DNA from: Oxytricha trifallax
Taxonomy: Eukaryota; Ciliophora; Spirotrichea; Sporadotrichida; Oxytrichidae
Direction: 5' to 3'
Assembly (NCBI GenBank): GCA_000711775.1
Contig: ARYC01000187.1
Coordinates: 153,234-217,233 of the forward strand
DNA: 64,000 bases
The notes beneath the pieces were generated by a model that saw only the letters and a program-made list of their open reading frames with translations, searched no databases and had not been told where the DNA came from. The first letter of the stretch is position 1; each line of letters begins with the position of its first letter. A program made the translations under genes and the position numbers. Shown here in pieces: positions 1 through 9,856 of the stretch.

Positions 1-338
1 TTAAAATGCCACATTAAAGGTTTTTAAACAACAAGAAGAATTATCTACTTACTCAAAAATTGTTCTCATTCGATATTTAAAAATTGTTGCTTCAAAATAT
101 ATCTATTATTTAAAAAACATTTCAGTAATTTATTACACTTATTGGTAGTATTCCCTTTGAAACAAGCAGTTACATCTATGAAATAATAATAATGGCTTAT
201 TACATATTTAATAAGTAACTTGTATCTTTTTATTTGATCTAAAATAAATTAATTTTGAATAATCAAATTCTAAATGAATAAATTTAATTTTTATATTAGC
301 TCTGTTAATTTCTTTCAAGTTGATAATTAAATTTTAAT
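1..338. other. AT-rich spacer, no gene seen
   Basis: This stretch is strongly AT-rich and low in complexity. I see no coding composition, structured repeat or transposon end in it. It precedes a run of coding-like blocks and could be eliminated (IES-type) germline DNA; that is inference. Confidence 0.4.
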
Positions 339-686
339 ATGCAAATACACTTATTGATTTTTCATGGATTTGAATTAAATAATCGAATGCCACCAAACGC
401 CATAACAGCAGTTGATGCAGTTAGAAATAGCAATAATAATCAAGACACCATCATGAAAGAGCCTCATGAAAATACAAATGTAGATAAACATTACCAGGAG
501 ATGCCACTTTGGTATAGTGAGGATTACTAATTTAAATAGTAGTAGCTATCATCTTAAGCTTAGACTAGTATTAATATTGAAGAAATAAAAGAGAAAATCT
601 CTTTATATATTCTTAACTATAAATTATATTATATTATATATATTTATCTATTGATAATATCGATTTATCTTTAAACAGTTTTATGA
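339..686 (+). CDS. Coding-like block, ciliate code, possible MDS
   Basis: An open frame of 115 codons exists when TAA and TAG are read as Gln; TGA at 684 ends it. The part from about 388 to 590 is clearly richer in GC than its surroundings and gives a hydrophilic Asn/Gln/Glu-rich product, with in-frame TAA and TAG exactly where Gln is plausible. The last 30 codons are AT-rich and look non-coding, so the real segment probably ends near 600. I recognise no domain. Its neighbours are similar short blocks in different frames, which fits macronuclear-destined segments separated by IESs, but exact junction pointers were not found. A chance ORF cannot be excluded. Confidence 0.4.
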
Positions 687-967
687 AATTCTGTGTGAGT
701 AAACTAGTTACTAAATTAGGATGCACATCTCATTAACTAGAATTAAGTGATTTCTTGCTTAACTTAGGTTAGCAGTCATAAGATTCGAGTTTATCAACAA
801 CTAGTTAGCAGCTTCAGAGAGGCAATAACCTTGCGAATAATTGTAACATCAGTTCAACTGGCTACTAACCAAGTGACAATTAATATATCTAAAATATAGA
901 ATATTTTAGATAATTTTTATGTTTGAATCACATTTGCAAAATACTTAATCAAACTTATTAAATATGA
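683..967 (+). CDS. Coding-like block, Ser/Gln/Asn-rich, possible MDS
   Basis: An ATG at 683 opens a 94-codon frame under the ciliate code. About 690-885 has raised GC and encodes a Ser/Thr/Gln-rich stretch with several TAA/TAG glutamines (for example LNLGQQSQDSS); the remainder to the TGA at 965 is AT-rich and probably not coding. It overlaps the end of the preceding frame by a few bases. No family is recognisable. The abrupt change of base composition at both ends suggests a short macronuclear-destined segment. Confidence 0.4.
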
Positions 968-1085
968 TAGCAAGGACTTAGGCCTAAATAAGAAAAGTAC
1001 ATTTAATAATTAAATGAATAGCTAGACTGATGCTTCTTCAAAGGAATCAGAGTTATCCTTGTTTTAATTTATGCTTGTGGGCTGA
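960..1085 (+). CDS. Short coding-like block
   Basis: A 41-codon stretch, polar and Ser-rich (TDASSKESELS), reads through two stop-like codons as Gln and ends at TGA 1083. It has no start codon of its own at the left edge, so it would be an internal or terminal segment of a gene assembled elsewhere. It is short enough to be chance; the support is composition and its place in the cluster. Confidence 0.3.
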
Positions 1086-1198
1086 TATTAGAAACACATT
1101 AAATCTATTCCAGCTCACTCTTTGCACTATTTTATTATATATTTATTCAATGTAAATTAATTAATATATAGTAGATATAAGTAATATTTCAATTACAG

Positions 1199-1309
1199 AT
1201 GAATTAGGATTAATTAGTGAGTAGCGAGGTCTTAGAAAACTCATTAGCTGACATAGCAACAGCCGATGATGAACTAACAACCGCACTTCAGTTAGTAACT
1301 GACCTCTGA
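1199..1309 (+). CDS. 36-codon GC-rich coding-like block
   Basis: ATG at 1199 to TGA at 1307. The block is about 45% GC against about 25% on either side and encodes an acidic, Ala/Leu/Thr-rich peptide (for example SLADIATADDELTTALQ). It follows TTTCAATTACAG, which resembles a 3' splice site or an IES edge. I do not recognise the product. The composition step makes this one of the better MDS candidates in the first 2.4 kb. Confidence 0.45.
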
Positions 1310-1427
1310 GTAGCAGTTTAGACTTATTTGTTGAATTTTAACTATACTAATAATAAGAAATATAAAAATCAACAGTGGTATAATTACACTTCGTAATTTA
1401 TTATAATATTAATTCCTTATTTTTGCT

Positions 1428-1511
1428 GAATTCGATCATAAATTAGAAGAAATTTACAAACTGTTTAAAATTGAATTAACCAAGGTTCTATCTAATGAAT
1501 AGCAGAACTGA
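1428..1511 (+). CDS. Short coding-like block before membrane ORF
   Basis: Twenty-seven codons with a charged, helical composition (FDHKLEEIYKLFKIELTK) end at TGA 1509. It overlaps the start of the next frame by 17 bases. Either it is the N-terminal part of the same gene shifted by a junction, or a chance frame. No domain is recognised. Confidence 0.3.
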
Positions 1512-1752
1512 TATAGTGATAAGAGATGAAGTTAGCTTAGATTTCCTTGTTGCAGACAAGCATCTAATCTAATTTCTTAAGCAGCTTCGAAGAATGTATT
1601 CCAATCGAGCAAGTGATATAAAAGATCTAACTAACATATCAATCTATATATTTATTGCTGCTTCAGTGATTGTAGCTCATATATTATTTGTTATATTCAT
1701 AAATATGACTAGACAAATTAAAGTTATTAAATATAGCTGGAAGTAAAAGTGA
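1495..1752 (+). CDS. Small putative tail-anchored membrane protein
   Basis: ATG 1495 to TGA 1750 gives 85 residues. Residues 1-50 are charged and hydrophilic (LIQFLKQLRRMYSNRASDI); residues about 51-72 form one hydrophobic segment (YIFIAASVIVAHILFVIF) followed by a short basic tail, the layout of a C-terminally anchored membrane protein. The N-terminal half is GC-richer than the spacers. I recognise no family. It may be a fragment of a longer gene, since coding-like blocks lie on both sides. The hydrophobic segment alone could arise from AT-rich DNA, so certainty is limited. Confidence 0.4.
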
Positions 1753-1987
1753 CCTTGTATTATATTTGATAATATGATTTTCAGTTTGACAATTTGTCGT
1801 TATTATTGACCTATATTTGTTTGCCATTTAATCGATTTAAATCAGCTTTGAACGAAAAAATTATCCTAAATTCTATGTATAATTTTATTATTTTATTACT
1901 TTATAAGATTATCATTTTAAATATTAAACATTTTAACACTTTGTTATTGGCATTACTACTAAAGAGGGAGGTCTAGAATAACACTTA

Positions 1988-2276
1988 ATGAGACAGACTG
2001 GTGAAAAGCTGAGAGCGGGGGTGGTTCTCCAGGAACAAATCTTAAATACAGTCATGACAAAGACTAAAACTGGAGACAAATTAAACTATTCCTTAAAGGA
2101 CGATTGATAATTCCTACTCCACATATCTAGATGCTTGCTATTACAAGAAAGTTGTTCTTTTCTAAACTCCAACATTGAAAAGTGAATCGAGAAATTTGGA
2201 AAAATTACGACAAGGACACAAATTCAGTACCACTCTCTAGGTGCGGGAAATGCTCTTCTAGAAAAACACTAATTGA
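1988..2276 (+). CDS. Coding-like region in two frames, possible MDS pair
   Basis: ATG 1988 opens a frame (MRQTGEKLRAGVVLQEQ) ending at TGA 2105; from about 2103 a second frame continues (STYLDACYYKKVVLFQ) to TGA 2274. Both halves have higher GC and polar, natural-looking composition with TAA/TAG as Gln. The frame change near 2105 may be a segment junction, an intron or a frameshift. Function unknown. It is the last block before the first TBE. Confidence 0.4.
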
Positions 2277-2444
2277 AGGTAAGGACCAAAGTTTTTGACT
2301 ACAGTGTACCTGCAGAGATCTTCTACACCTTATGTGAATAATTTAACTAATTAATTTAAGGCATGTATTAATAATATATTATATATTAAGTCTAGGGATT
2401 CTAATTTCAAGATTTTTATTACCCAGCTATTTTTTATCTATATT
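2277..2444. other. AT-rich spacer up to the first TBE end
   Basis: No gene or repeat is visible. It does not resemble TBE sequence, which matters because the DNA on the far side of the first TBE is TBE sequence (see findings). Confidence 0.4.
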
Positions 2445-2555
2445 CAAAACCCCAAAACCCCTTCAGTAGTTTGATTGAGTTTTTGATTGATATAAGTAGA
2501 CTATTAACGCATTCTTTATTAGGGTTTTAATAGGGTTTATTTAGGGGTTTAATGT
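2445..2555 (+). repeat. TBE copy A left terminal inverted repeat
   Basis: C4A4 telomere-like terminus followed by TTCAGTAGTTTGATTGAG and the conserved block TTAGGGTTTTAATAGGGTTT; pairs with 6280-6389. Confidence 0.9.
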
Positions 2556-2627
2556 TTTTATATTAGTAATTTAAGTGAGTATAACAAGTGAATTTTTAAA
2601 ATATTTCACACAAACATAAGCTTAGAG

Positions 2628-3797
2628 TCATGTGGCAGTTCTATGAATTTTTTTTATAATTTGCTGTTTGATTGTATCTATTGTAACTTAATTCTCTTAG
2701 CTTGGTTTGATTATAGTTGAGTATGCAAGTTCTCTTAGGCCTCCATTTATCTTTAATATATCGAGATATTGCTTGATTCTTTGCTTAGAATCTCTCTATA
2801 CTTGCAGCTAAAGTAATCCATTCTAGGCATGTCGCTCTCTATTATTATTACTGCTAGAGCCTAGATATCCCATTAAGTGTATCTGTCTCTCCGATCTTCT
2901 CTTTCTGGGAAATAACCTGGAGTGCCGTAGACATTTCCTAATGCAGATGCTTGCACTCTTTGAGCTCTGTTGAAATCAAATATATAAACTCTAAGATGTT
3001 GAAAGTTTATTATAATGTTCTCTGGCTTTAAATCTCTATGTACATAACCAAGCTTATGAAGATCTTCAATACCTTCAACTATCTGTAGCACGATCTAGCC
3101 GATTTGTCTTTGGCATCTGTTATAAGATAAAAATTCTCTGTAAGTCATTTCGAGGAGAGGAGGTCTAAATGCTACATGATCTTTACCAAGTAGTATAGCA
3201 TCTAACTATATAATATGCTTACATTCTCTAAACTTTGCCGTTTAAAGAGCATAATAATCATTAGCAAATTCCATCTAGAACTTGTCATCAGCAAGGAAGT
3301 AATTAAAAGGATTTATCTTGAATGTATATTAGTCATCAAGTAATGATTCTCTTTTCTAATTTATCCTCAAGAGTGAGATAGCTTTCTAGGCAAGAATCTA
3401 AGTCAATAATTTCTATATAGGAATCTTCATCGCCTCAATTTATACCATGATTTTATTTATCTCAAAGACAGGAAAGTTCTTGACAGCTTTCTTCATTTTA
3501 CTTACTTCCGTACTTCAACTCTAAGTGATTCTACAGGATTTCTTGACCTTATTTTTTATAGGAACTTTTTTCCTGTAGGTTCATGAATAAAGACAAAACT
3601 TTAATTGTGCTTTTACTCAAGTGCACTTTGAGGTCTCTTGTATGAGAATATAGCATCTCACAGAACTCACAAATATACTTGTCATCTTTATTTTAATGCT
3701 TGAGATATAACCTAGGCATATGGTTATATATATCTCTCAAATGTGTCTTATAAGTTGACTTGTAGAGTAAAACTTTATTGCATTCATTGCATAAATA
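2628..3797 (-). pseudogene. TBE zinc-finger/protein-kinase ORF, 5' truncated
   Basis: Reading leftward, two C2H2-like fingers (CNECNKV... and YICEFCEMLYSHTRDLKVHL) come first at about 3790-3600, followed by a Ser/Thr-kinase-like domain. The kinase core is at about 3040-2880: HRDLKPEN catalytic loop, DFN in place of the usual DFG, then GTPGYFPERED in the activation segment. The TGA is at 2628. The N-terminal part present in the 28.8-kb copy is missing; the MITE at 3798 abuts the first finger. Frames change more than once, so this copy is not translatable as it stands. The 57-kDa class ORF of Oxytricha TBEs is known to combine zinc-finger and kinase domains. Its role in transposition is not established. 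Confidence 0.85.
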
Positions 3798-4204
3798 TTG
3801 TAGAAATACATTTGATTTGGGAAAATAATTAGTAAATTAATAAATAACAATTTGAGTTCTTGGCAGTTAACTTTCTACAATATGGTACTTGTTCGAAAGA
3901 GAATTCAAAATTAGCTGGACTTTACTATTGGTGGTACCCCTCTATCGCATCTTTGGAACGAGATAACTCGAATTTAATTTTGGAAAAAAAAATCAACTAA
4001 AAAAATCACCCAAAATTAAAGTCGAGTTATCTCGCTTCAGGGATGCGATAGAGGGGTACCGCCAATAATAAAGTTCAGCTAATTTTGAATTCTCTATCAA
4101 ACAAGTACCATATTGTCTAGGTTCGAGAAAGTTAACTGCCATTAATTTGAACAATTATTAATTAATTTATTATTTATTTTCCCAAATCAAATGTATTCCT
4201 ACAA
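3798..4204. repeat. Palindromic MITE, copy 1 (407 bp)
   Basis: A fold-back repeat starting TTGTAGAAATACATTTGA and ending with the inverse, ATGTATTCCTACAA. The two halves are complementary along almost their full length with a small central loop; the core carries GAGTTATCTCGCT and its complement. It sits in the kinase ORF of TBE copy A. Related copies lie at 12840, 20007, 23748, 32979 and, more diverged, 48340. No ORF inside, so it would be non-autonomous. Confidence 0.9.
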
Positions 4205-4408
4205 TGTTAGGAGCAATTTAATGGTGAAAGTTTGATAAAAATGGAAATCAATCTCTTAAACTTGAAGCAAGTTTTTCAATGCTTATCAGTATCTTTTCGA
4301 GGTTGACCTCCAGTAGGTCCTCCTTATTTAGTAGTAAGAATTTAATAAACTTAGAATGGATATCCATAATTTTAAATTTAATTTACATTTCTAGAAAGAG
4401 GAAGCAAG

Positions 4409-5197
4409 ATGGAGTCTATGAATGATGCAATGAATATAATTTAATCTCAAGATTTAATAGGAAAATTTTGAAGTAAAGAGGACCTCTACAAATACTTTGT
4501 TTAGCAAGGTAAACTTTTAACTTATGCTAATATACAACTATGGTTGGACTCTTCTTCCAACTAAAGAGGGAACTAAAATCTCATTCTTAAAAGCTTTACC
4601 TGAAAGAAGAAAAAAAAGCTTTTAAGTATATTGAAATAAGGATGATTGAGATACCTAACTACCCTGAAATCTCTGCAACAAATCTTAAAGATGATTCTAT
4701 TAATGATCCAGACGTTGCTGTATACCTTCCATCAAAGCTATATCCTTCTAATAAGTTGTCAGAGAGAAACTTCTTTTTTGGTGTTCTTGGAACTCTGAAA
4801 TTAGAGTACTTGAATGATGTAATTTAAGAAGCTCACAAGAAAGGCTACAGCATCTCTCCTGAAGAAAAAGAGAAACAGGGAATTAAAATCAGTGAGACTT
4901 GGCTATAAGAACTGCACAAGCATCCATTAATCTCAAGTAAGCTTACCTTTCTAACTTTATAGAAATCCTGGCACTGTTATATACTTAATGAAAGAGCGCA
5001 GCAAATTAAACAGAGAAAGAAAGTCTCAAGTAATTCATGAAATTGATTAAGAGATCTTCAAAGATTTCTAAATGCCTGACGATATGAATATAGATGCAGG
5101 AGCTGGCACTAAGAGAAAAAATATAGGTCCAAGTAAGCCTTAAGAGGAAGAAAAGAAAGAGAAGCCAAATCCCTCTATGGGCTAATTTAATATGTGA
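4409..5197 (+). pseudogene. TBE 22-kDa-class ORF, frameshifted
   Basis: ATG 4409 (MESMNDAMNIIQ...) to TGA 5195. The part from 4642 reads MIEIPNYPEISATNL and continues through TAA as Gln to YSISPEEKEKQGIKIS. A short GT-rich interruption near 4510-4545 corresponds to a putative 36-nt intron in the copy at 31.0 kb. Relative to that copy one base is missing near 4558, shifting the frame. The family has no assigned function; it lies between and convergent to the transposase, whose stop is 7 bp beyond its own. Confidence 0.75.
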
Positions 5198-5203
5198 ACT
5201 TAT

Positions 5204-6251
5204 TCATTCGTTTAAATCTAAAACTTATTTATATACACAAAATCTCCCTTCTCTTGCGCATACTTTTGCTTTATCATCGCTGACTCTTTTAGCAGCACTC
5301 TTAATAAAATCTACTGTGTCTATCTTCAAGTCGTGCATCAATTGATAGAGTAGAAGTTTCTTGTAGTGTCCTTTCAATAATCCCCAATATAATTCAATTC
5401 CATTGAACTAAGGGCTGTAAGGAACATTAAATACAGGTGTTATATTTAGCCTTTCATATTCCTTCCTTGAGTCTTTAGTTTTATGAAATGATAAGTTATC
5501 AACGAACAGAATAATCTCTTTTTCAGCGTACTTGTCGCTGAGTTATTGCAATAATTTAATATATTATTCAGTCTTTATAAAACGAGGGTGAATAACATAT
5601 GTCTTGAGGCCCCTATCTTTACTTATTCCACCAAGAATAGCATGAGTTTACACCTTAACCTTTTAGTCATAAACTTCTATATTACTATCCTCTTGTACAA
5701 GACCTTGAAATAAAGGTATTGAATGTAAATACTGCTTCATCAGCGTGTATGAACTTGATATTATGATTTTAAGATCTCTGCATTTAATTGAATATATAAT
5801 TTAAATTATCCTTATAAAATGGAACATTAAAATCAATCACTCTCTTTATGAGATTGACAGTCTTGTAAGATATTCCATTATTTTTATTTATGTTAGCTAT
5901 GGATTAAGCAGAGATGTGAAGCTCAGGAAATTGGCGATGAAACATCACAGCTCTTTAGGCCAGAGAGAAATGAACCCAGTATTTAAGAGTCTTATCATTA
6001 ATAAGATAATCGATATGATGTTGCTAAAATTTTAAAGGTCTCTAAGGCTTAGAATTAAGATGCTATCTCTTTAAATTCAATGCTAATAGACAGTGAGACC
6101 TCACAGTTGCTGGAGATTTATGGAGTAGCCTTGCTATAGACGTATAATTCAGAACAGGCTTGAGTTATTCACTATATTCATCACATCCATATCGCAACTT
6201 AAACAATAAATCTATATACTCACTGTCATAAACGGACCCCAAAACTTGCAT
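5204..6251 (-). pseudogene. TBE transposase, Tc1/IS630-type DD34E (42-kDa class)
   Basis: Start ATG at 6251 (MQVLGSVYDSEY), end near TGA 5204; about 349 codons, the size expected for a 42-kDa TBE transposase. An N-terminal helix-turn-helix-like region (LNYTSIARLLHKSPATVRSH) is followed by the catalytic core: HADEAVF (first Asp, about 5742-5756), FVDNLSFHK (second Asp, about 5490) and NGIELYWG (Glu, about 5400). The second Asp and the Glu are 34 residues apart. The reading frame is not open throughout (length not a multiple of three; at least one shift near 5690-5700), so this copy is probably dead. Known role of TBE transposases: cut-and-paste movement and, in Oxytricha, help in genome rearrangement. 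Confidence 0.85.
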
Positions 6252-6279
6252 ATACTCACTTAAATTACTAATATTTAAA

Positions 6280-6389
6280 CATTAAACCCCTATGTAAACC
6301 CTATTAAAACCCTAATAATGTATGCACTGATTGTCCACTTTTATCAATAAAAAACTCAATCAAACTACTGAAGGGGTTTTGGAGTTTTG
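6280..6389 (-). repeat. TBE copy A right terminal inverted repeat
   Basis: Contains AACCCTATTAAAACCCTAA and CAATCAAACTACTGAAGGGG and ends GGGGTTTTGGAGTTTTG; inverse of the left repeat with few mismatches. Confidence 0.9.
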
Positions 6390-7241
6390 AATGTGATGAC
6401 AAGTATCAAATGGAATTCGTAAATGAATACCAAGCACTTACTAAGTCAAGAGATAGATAGTGCAGATTTATAATAAAGCTCGATGCTATTCTGCTTGCTC
6501 AAGATCATGTAGCTTTTCGTCTTCCTCTATATTAAATGACTTTAAGAGACTACATTTAAGATTAAAGGATTCGAAAGTAGCTACCTCTTATTCTTACAAA
6601 TGTTTGTAAAGGCATTGAAGAGCTGCACACTTTAGGATATGTCCATAGAGAATTAAAGTCTGAGAATATTATGCTTGACTTTTCACATCTCAGAGAAGTA
6701 ATTATTGATTTCAATAGATCATAGAGAGTTTAAGCTTCACGACTTGGCAACGTGTATGGTACTCCTGGATACTTTCCAGAAAGGGAAGACTGGAGAGATG
6801 GTGATATTAAGTGGGATATATGGGCTCTAGCAGCAATAATTTGTGAATACGAAATGGCAAGAAATGATTACTATAGCTCCAAGAGAGAGAAAGATTCAAA
6901 GCAGAGAATACAGCAATATCAAGACACGAATAAGATAAAAGATAAAATGAAAGATATGTTAGAGTAGATAATCATAAAGCCTAACCATAGAACGGACCAT
7001 AAATTAGACTAAATTGTAAGTTGGATAGGATAAATTAAGTTTATAAAGTTGCCTCATTATGCAAAAGTACTATTTGAGTGAATAGTAAAAATAAAACACC
7101 TGTATTACACACTAATTTACATTACATTTAATCATAAACCCCTACATAAACACTATTAAAACTCTAATAAAGTACACTTAATTTGTCCACTTATCTCATT
7201 CAAAAACTCAATCAAACAACTTCAGGGGTTTTGGGGTATTG
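6390..7241. mobile_element. TBE fragment B (kinase 3' part plus one end)
   Basis: TBE sequence begins directly after copy A, inside a kinase gene, and runs to a TBE terminus GGGGTTTTGGGGTATTG at 7225-7241. Only this end is present; the rest of the element is not on the other side of copy A. The next base triplet is ATT. Confidence 0.85.
6393..7081 (+). pseudogene. TBE kinase ORF, 3' fragment
   Basis: A kinase C-terminal fragment. Catalytic loop is HRELKSEN rather than HRDLKPEN, so the catalytic Asp is replaced by Glu; DFN follows (IIDFNRS), then GTPGYFPEREDWRDGD and a conserved WDIWALAAII helix. It ends at TGA 7079 after LPHYAKVLFE. One TAG/TAA glutamine or frame change occurs upstream near 6620-6730. 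The N-terminal fingers are absent. The catalytic Asp change and truncation mark it as non-functional. Confidence 0.85.
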
Positions 7242-7299
7242 ATTATTCATTAACTTAATTCTTATACTTATTTATAAACATTTAATCTCCCTTCTTTTG

Positions 7300-8265
7300 C
7301 ACATTTATAAGCCAACTTATTGTCAACTCTCTTAGCTAAACCTTTAATAAAGTCTACTGTATCTATTGGCAGGTCATGCATAAAAAGGTATAGCAGTAGT
7401 TTTCTTGTAGTAACCTTTATCCCCCCAGTAGAAATCAATTTCATTAAACTACGAGCAGTAAGGTAGGTTAAACACAGGTGTTATTCGAAGTCTTTCATAA
7501 CTTTTCTTAGTTTCTATAGTCTTATTGACTGAGAAAATTTTCAAAGAAACTATAATATCTTATTCAGGGTACTTTTCTCAGCTGCTCTCAGAATTTATAT
7601 ATTGCTCTGTTTTAATAGAGTGGGGATGTATAATATAGATTTCTAAACAAGCATCTTTGTTAATACCTGCAAAAATTGCATTTGTTTAAGCTTTAATATT
7701 CTAATCATACAATTCTATATTACTATGTCTCTTATACCAAGATTTCTAGATAAAAATGTAGAATGTAACACATCCTCGTCAGTATGAATTAGCTTAATAT
7801 TACTCAATTAGGCTCTCTAAATTTAATCATAAATATAATTTAAATTATTACTGTAAGATGGTTGATTAAAGTGAATCATGATATTGATACAATTGACAGT
7901 TCTGTATGTGATTCTATTTAGCTTAAAAATGTTTGCTATAGATTAAGCAGATATCTTTTAATCAGGAAACTGCCAATGAAACATAATGGCAAGTTGATCA
8001 AGAGAAAATAAAGCTTATATCTCAGAGTTTATTTATTGATAAGATATAGAATATGTCGAGATTTAATTTGGTCCTTCACTTAAGCTGACTACTCAACTAT
8101 ATTGCTTTAAATGCAGAGCAAGTAAACAGTAAGAGCGAAGAGTTGACGCACTAGCTTTAATAATATGGCAATTAACTTATAAGTAAGTAAATTCTTAATT
8201 TATTCACTGTATATATCGCATCCAGAGCGCAATTAAAAAAACTGAATCTACTTAATCTTTATCAT
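7300..8265 (-). pseudogene. TBE transposase pseudogene (fragment C)
   Basis: Reading leftward from about 8265 this is alignable by eye to the transposase of copy A (for example the segment coding the 3' end, TGCAAAAGAAGGGAGATTAA, and the region around 7440-7460 corresponding to the catalytic Glu). It has many substitutions, indels and several TGA stops. The start region near 8262 is too degraded to give a methionine. A decayed older copy. Confidence 0.7.
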
Positions 8266-8340
8266 AAATTTGCCCCAAGAGTTAGTAATTAGTGTCTCGC
8301 ATTTATTTAATAACCCCAAACGAAAAAGAATTTCCTACAA

Positions 8341-8487
8341 ATCAAAGCACATAAAAGACAATCAAAAAGACCCAGAAGAAACAACAAAAAGAGAAGAAAC
8401 AACCAAAGGAACTGAGTTCCTTCTTAATGATGTTCGGGGGGACTTTAAGCCCTCGATGCGTGTTAATTATTAATATCAAAGCACATA
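8341..8487. mobile_element. Insertion flanked by 13-bp direct repeats
   Basis: ATCAAAGCACATA occurs at 8341-8353 and again at 8475-8487. The 121 bp between does not belong to a TBE: a purine-rich stretch with AGAAGAAACAAC, then a GC-rich hairpin-like piece (GGGGACTTTAAGCCCTC) and an AT tail. Long direct repeats and a hairpin near the 3' end resemble a 5'-truncated non-LTR retrotransposon insertion with target-site duplication. A roughly similar tail occurs at 52.05-52.24 kb. Retrotransposon origin is inference. Confidence 0.45.
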
Positions 8488-8516
8488 TAAACTTCTGAAG
8501 GGTTTCTGGGTTTTTG

Positions 8517-9158
8517 AATATAAATATAGCTCCATCAGAATAGATGAACTTAATACCAAGATCTTTTGCTCTCTGTATTTATTCAAATATATTATTTAAA
8601 TTATTCTTATTAAATGAAACAGCAAAGTCAATCACTCTCTTAATGCGATTAACTGCCTTGTAAGTTATTTAATTTTTTTTTAGATTTATCAATAGATTTG
8701 GCAAAAATATGAAACTAAGTAAATTTGCTTTAAACATTACAGCTCTTTAAGCAAGAGAAAAAATTATTAGGTATTTTTCAGAGTCTTATCATTGATGTTA
8801 AAATCAGTATGATGGTGTTAAGACTTTATAGGTCTATTAGGTTATTATAAAGCTATCTATTCTAATTCAAATTTAATAGATTCTGAGAGAATATAAAAAT
8901 AGCAAATTATGAAAAAATCTTGTTGTAGATGTGTAATTTAGAATAGATTTGAGCAAAGCATTATATTAATTGTATCCATATAGCACCTTAAAAAGTAAAT
9001 CTAATTACTCAATATCATAAACTTACCAAATCTTTGCATATACTTTTTTTAATAATATACATTTAAACCACAATCTCTTCATAAATCCTAATAAATATCA
9101 AATAAAGGATGCCCCTTTGTGTCATTCAAAAGCTTAATCCAACTAATTAAGGGGTTTT
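8517..9158 (-). pseudogene. TBE fragment G: transposase 5' part and terminus
   Basis: From 8520 leftward-coding transposase sequence resumes at an internal position (GATGAACTTAATACC, equal to the first-Asp region of copy A) and runs to the N-terminal region near 9030, then a TBE end: the block around 9070-9150 and AATTAAGGGGTTTT ending about 9158. Heavily mutated. Fragment C lies where the remainder of this gene should be, consistent with C having inserted into G. Confidence 0.7.
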
Positions 9159-9856
9159 ATTCATGAATCTTTTATTGTACTGTTTAAAACTGTTAATCTA
9201 AGAAAATTTAACAAAAGTCTTAATAAAATTATATAAATTCTTAATAACTATATTAATATTATTAGCAGGAATATAAATTATAAGTTATGGATAAATAGAT
9301 TTTAGTTTAACAACTCAATTAATTGGTTTCTTGGAATAATATTAAATAAATTTTTATTAAAATAAGTAAGATAATTTATTTTATTGTTTTTTTTTAATAA
9401 AAATATATTAGTCTAAAAAATTTTACAATTCCAACCAATTGTTTATATAATTTTAATTATATTATTTTAAGCATAAAACCCAAGGTAGGTAAAATATTGA
9501 AAAATAGTAATTTTTATTGATTTTTGAATCAGGGGTATTAATGCATAAAAGTACTAAAGCTCCTTGATGAAAGGAAGCGAATCCTTAGCCATGCTGAATT
9601 ACAGCTAAACTGATATATATGAGCAAGTTATCAAAATATTTGTTCTGAATGACAGAATAGTATAAATTTCAAGTAGTTTTATTTTTGCAAATTTATGGAG
9701 CCATTAGAAAGCCATAATTAAAATAGATTGAAGATTTATTTTATTTTCCATTTTAAATGGGATATTGATGTAAGATTAACTATAAACATTGAAATAAAAA
9801 ATTTCTTAATTTAGATAAAGTAGAAGTGTTATAGTACTGTAAATCTTATAATCTTT
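9159..9856. other. AT-rich region, nothing recognised
   Basis: Low-complexity AT-rich DNA with homopolymer runs; no transposon end, palindrome or coding composition was seen. Confidence 0.4.

Larger units (their letters stand above)
2445..6389. mobile_element. TBE-type transposon copy A (nearly complete)
   Basis: The left end is CAAAACCCCAAAACCCC at 2445-2461; the right end is its inverse with one change at 6373-6389. Beyond these, terminal inverted repeats of about 100 bp match well (for example CAATCAAACTACTGAAGGGG on the right against its complement on the left). Inside are a zinc-finger/kinase ORF (minus), a 22-kDa-class ORF (plus) and a DD34E transposase (minus). This end structure and gene set are those of Oxytricha telomere-bearing elements. 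Length 3,945 bp, shorter than the 4,123-bp copy at 28.8 kb because the kinase 5' part has been replaced by a MITE. Flanking triplets are ATT (left) and AAT (right), so no clean 3-bp duplication. Confidence 0.93.
7242..8516. mobile_element. TBE fragment C (transposase plus one end)
   Basis: TBE sequence starting inside the transposase 3' end and running to a degenerate terminus, CTTCTGAAGGGTTTCTGGG... ending at 8516, followed by AAT. The left half is missing. A 134-bp insertion interrupts it near the end (see 8341). Confidence 0.75.
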
